This document shows positions 4,654-5,612 of a stretch of DNA of 5,612 nt, piece by piece. Both the position numbers and the translations under genes were made by a program. Source of the DNA: Deltaproteobacteria bacterium (GTDB taxonomy: Bacteria; Desulfobacterota; G020345765); contig JAUWWP010000201.1 of assembly GCA_030616835.1 (NCBI GenBank), forward strand, positions 1 to 5,612. Reading direction: 5' to 3'. Numbering within the stretch: position 1 is the stretch's first letter; each line of letters opens with the position of its first letter. The notes beneath the pieces were generated by a model, which was not told the DNA's origin, made no database searches, and worked only from the letters and a program-made list of their open reading frames with translations.

Positions 4654-5353
4654 ATTAGTGGGTAGGGCCGTGTCAGAAATAGCTGCCAGATTAAGGGATG
4701 TGCGCAGTCAGATCGAAGCTGCTGCTCGGAGGGCAGGAAGAGATCCGGATTCAGTCAAGCTGGTGGCAGTTACAAAGATGGTAGGAATTGATAAAATTCA
4801 GGAGGCTGCCCGGGCAGGGGCGGTAGCCTTCGGCGAAAATTATGTTCAGGAAGGCCTAAAGAAAATCGGACAGGTTAAACCAGCAAGGGAGTGGCATTTC
4901 ATTGGCCACCTACAAAGCAATAAGGTGAAATATGTTCTGGGAATCTTTGAACTCATCCATTCGGTGGATCGGCTCTCTCTGGCCGAGCAGATCCAGAAGC
5001 GGGCAGAGCAAAGGGGGTTAACTCAACAAATTTTGATTCAGGTAAATATCTCGGGTGAGGAGTCGAAGTCAGGAGTAGAAAGAGACGAAGCCCTTTCTTT
5101 GATTTCCCGGATAAAAGAATTTCCTTGTATCTCGCTGCGGGGCCTGATGACGATGCCCCCTTATTTCGATGATCCGGAGAAGGCCCGACCCTATTTCAGG
5201 ATTCTGCGGGAGATTCATGGTGAAGCCGAGCGACAGTGCAGCATCTCTCTGCCTGAGCTCTCCATGGGAATGAGCGGGGATTATCAGGTTGCAATCGAGG
5301 AGGGGGCCACTATTATCAGAGTGGGAACGGCCATCTTCGGCCCCCGGAACTAA
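4634..5353 (+). CDS. yggS: YggS/PLPBP family pyridoxal 5'-phosphate homeostasis protein
   Basis: A 239-aa cytoplasmic protein of the YggS (COG0325, PROSC/PLPBP) family, which binds PLP on a fold like the N-terminal barrel of alanine racemase and keeps free PLP in balance; no catalytic reaction is firmly known. Conserved features are KLVAVTK (42-48, Lys48 the expected PLP Schiff-base lysine), AFGENYVQE (65-73), WHFIGHLQSNKVKY (87-100), IHSVDRL (108-114), ILIQVNISGEESKSGV (133-148), LRGLMTMPP (168-176), and the phosphate-site ending LSMGMSGDYQVAIEEGATIIRVGTAIFG (209-236). Coordinates use the longest frame, ATG 4634, only 6 bases after the maf stop. Typical family proteins begin at about SEIAARLRDVRSQIE, so GTG 4670 (residue 13) fits alignment better; residues 1-12 are partly encoded by a palindromic repeat. 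Neither start has a clear ribosome binding site. Cotranscription with maf, as in many bacteria, is likely. Confidence 0.95.
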   Translation: MGIRVEGLVGRAVSEIAARLRDVRSQIEAAARRAGRDPDSVKLVAVTKMVGIDKIQEAARAGAVAFGENYVQEGLKKIGQVKPAREWHFIGHLQSNKVKYVLGIFELIHSVDRLSLAEQIQKRAEQRGLTQQILIQVNISGEESKSGVERDEALSLISRIKEFPCISLRGLMTMPPYFDDPEKARPYFRILREIHGEAERQCSISLPELSMGMSGDYQVAIEEGATIIRVGTAIFGPRN

Positions 5354-5420
5354 GTTATATAGAAAGAAAAAAATTGTTATAGATAGAGTAATGTTGTAAA
5401 TACAGATAGATGGACAAATT

Positions 5421-5612
5421 CTAAGCACCAATAAAGTAAATCCTAAGCACTAAATTCTAAATTCTAAACAATTTCAAATGATCAAAATCCAAAACTCAAA
5501 ACATTCCCTTCAACAGGCCTGTCCTGAGCGAAGCCGAAGGGCTCAAGAAAAGGTTTTAAACATTTGATATTTGGATTTTGAATTTGTTTAGGATTTAGGA
5601 TTTGTAATTTAG
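5421..5612. repeat. MITE-like imperfect inverted-repeat element, right end beyond the window
   Basis: The left arm (about 5421-5502) and right arm (5551-5612, cut by the window end) are A/T-rich imperfect inverted repeats. TCTAAACAATTTCAAA (5464-5479) corresponds to CCTAAACAAATTCAAA on the other strand of 5578-5593, and TTTAAAAC/CAAAAC ends lie near the centre. The left arm repeats CTAAGCAC directly (5421-5428, 5443-5450). The G/C-rich centre (5506-5547) holds a 10-bp palindrome ACAGGCCTGT (5513-5522), CCCTTC/GAAGGG (5506-5511, 5536-5541) and TGAGC/GCTCA (5525-5529, 5540-5544). It encodes no protein, so it would be non-autonomous if mobile. It fills most of the space after yggS, where no terminator is visible. 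Confidence 0.65.

Noticed and set aside
5069..5431. 120-codon minus-strand frame at the end of yggS
   Set aside because: It is the antisense shadow of the conserved yggS C-terminus and extends into repeat DNA.
5421..5480. CRISPR-like array from repeated CTAAGCAC and CTAAATT words
   Set aside because: The units are short, irregular and A/T-rich with no spacers; the arm symmetry fits an inverted-repeat element better.

Overview
The window looks like chromosomal DNA from an uncultured, probably Gram-negative (diderm) bacterium; nothing in it fixes the phylum. A LolA-like periplasmic protein overlaps the start of what is probably a lipoprotein-export-type ABC permease, which points to an outer membrane. 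Both tRNA genes lack an encoded CCA, arginine is often AGA/AGG, and intergenic DNA carries short palindromic repeats of the kind common in environmental genomes.

Layout. On the minus strand, 1-779 holds a LolA-like outer-membrane lipoprotein-sorting protein and, overlapping it by ATGA, the first 9 codons of the next gene. A divergent intergenic region (780-1185) carries a G/C-rich hairpin element (about 940-1002), a sigma70-like promoter and a possible 30-codon leader ORF ahead of a UlaA-family (PTS ascorbate EIIC-like) membrane protein at 1186-2451. No EIIA or EIIB partner is visible. tRNA-Glu(UUC) (2478-2552) and tRNA-Lys(UUU) (3665-3737), both minus strand, bracket two small plus-strand genes. 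One (2674-3171) is an unrecognised AT-rich 165-aa protein with three W-F-x-(P/S)-P motifs. The other (3237-3623) is a basic phasin-like helical protein with a C-terminal Cys/His zinc-knuckle-like motif. After an AT-rich spacer (3738-4024) with a good promoter comes a housekeeping pair, maf then yggS (nucleotide-pool sanitation and PLP homeostasis), probably one operon. The window ends in an imperfect inverted-repeat, MITE-like element (about 5421 to beyond 5612).

The most unusual signal is in the repeats. A 19-bp near-palindrome, CCCCGATGGRCATCRGGGT, occurs twice, each time inside a different host repeat: once in the G/C-rich element at 940-1002, and once at the maf/yggS junction, inside a TGTCCTGAGC...CGAAGG repeat whose shorter form is the core of the terminal MITE-like element. 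At the junction the repeat supplies the maf stop codon and the first possible yggS start codon. No convincing defence system, CRISPR array, transposase or complete novel operon is present. The two orphan small genes and the partnerless UlaA homologue are the main protein-level curiosities.
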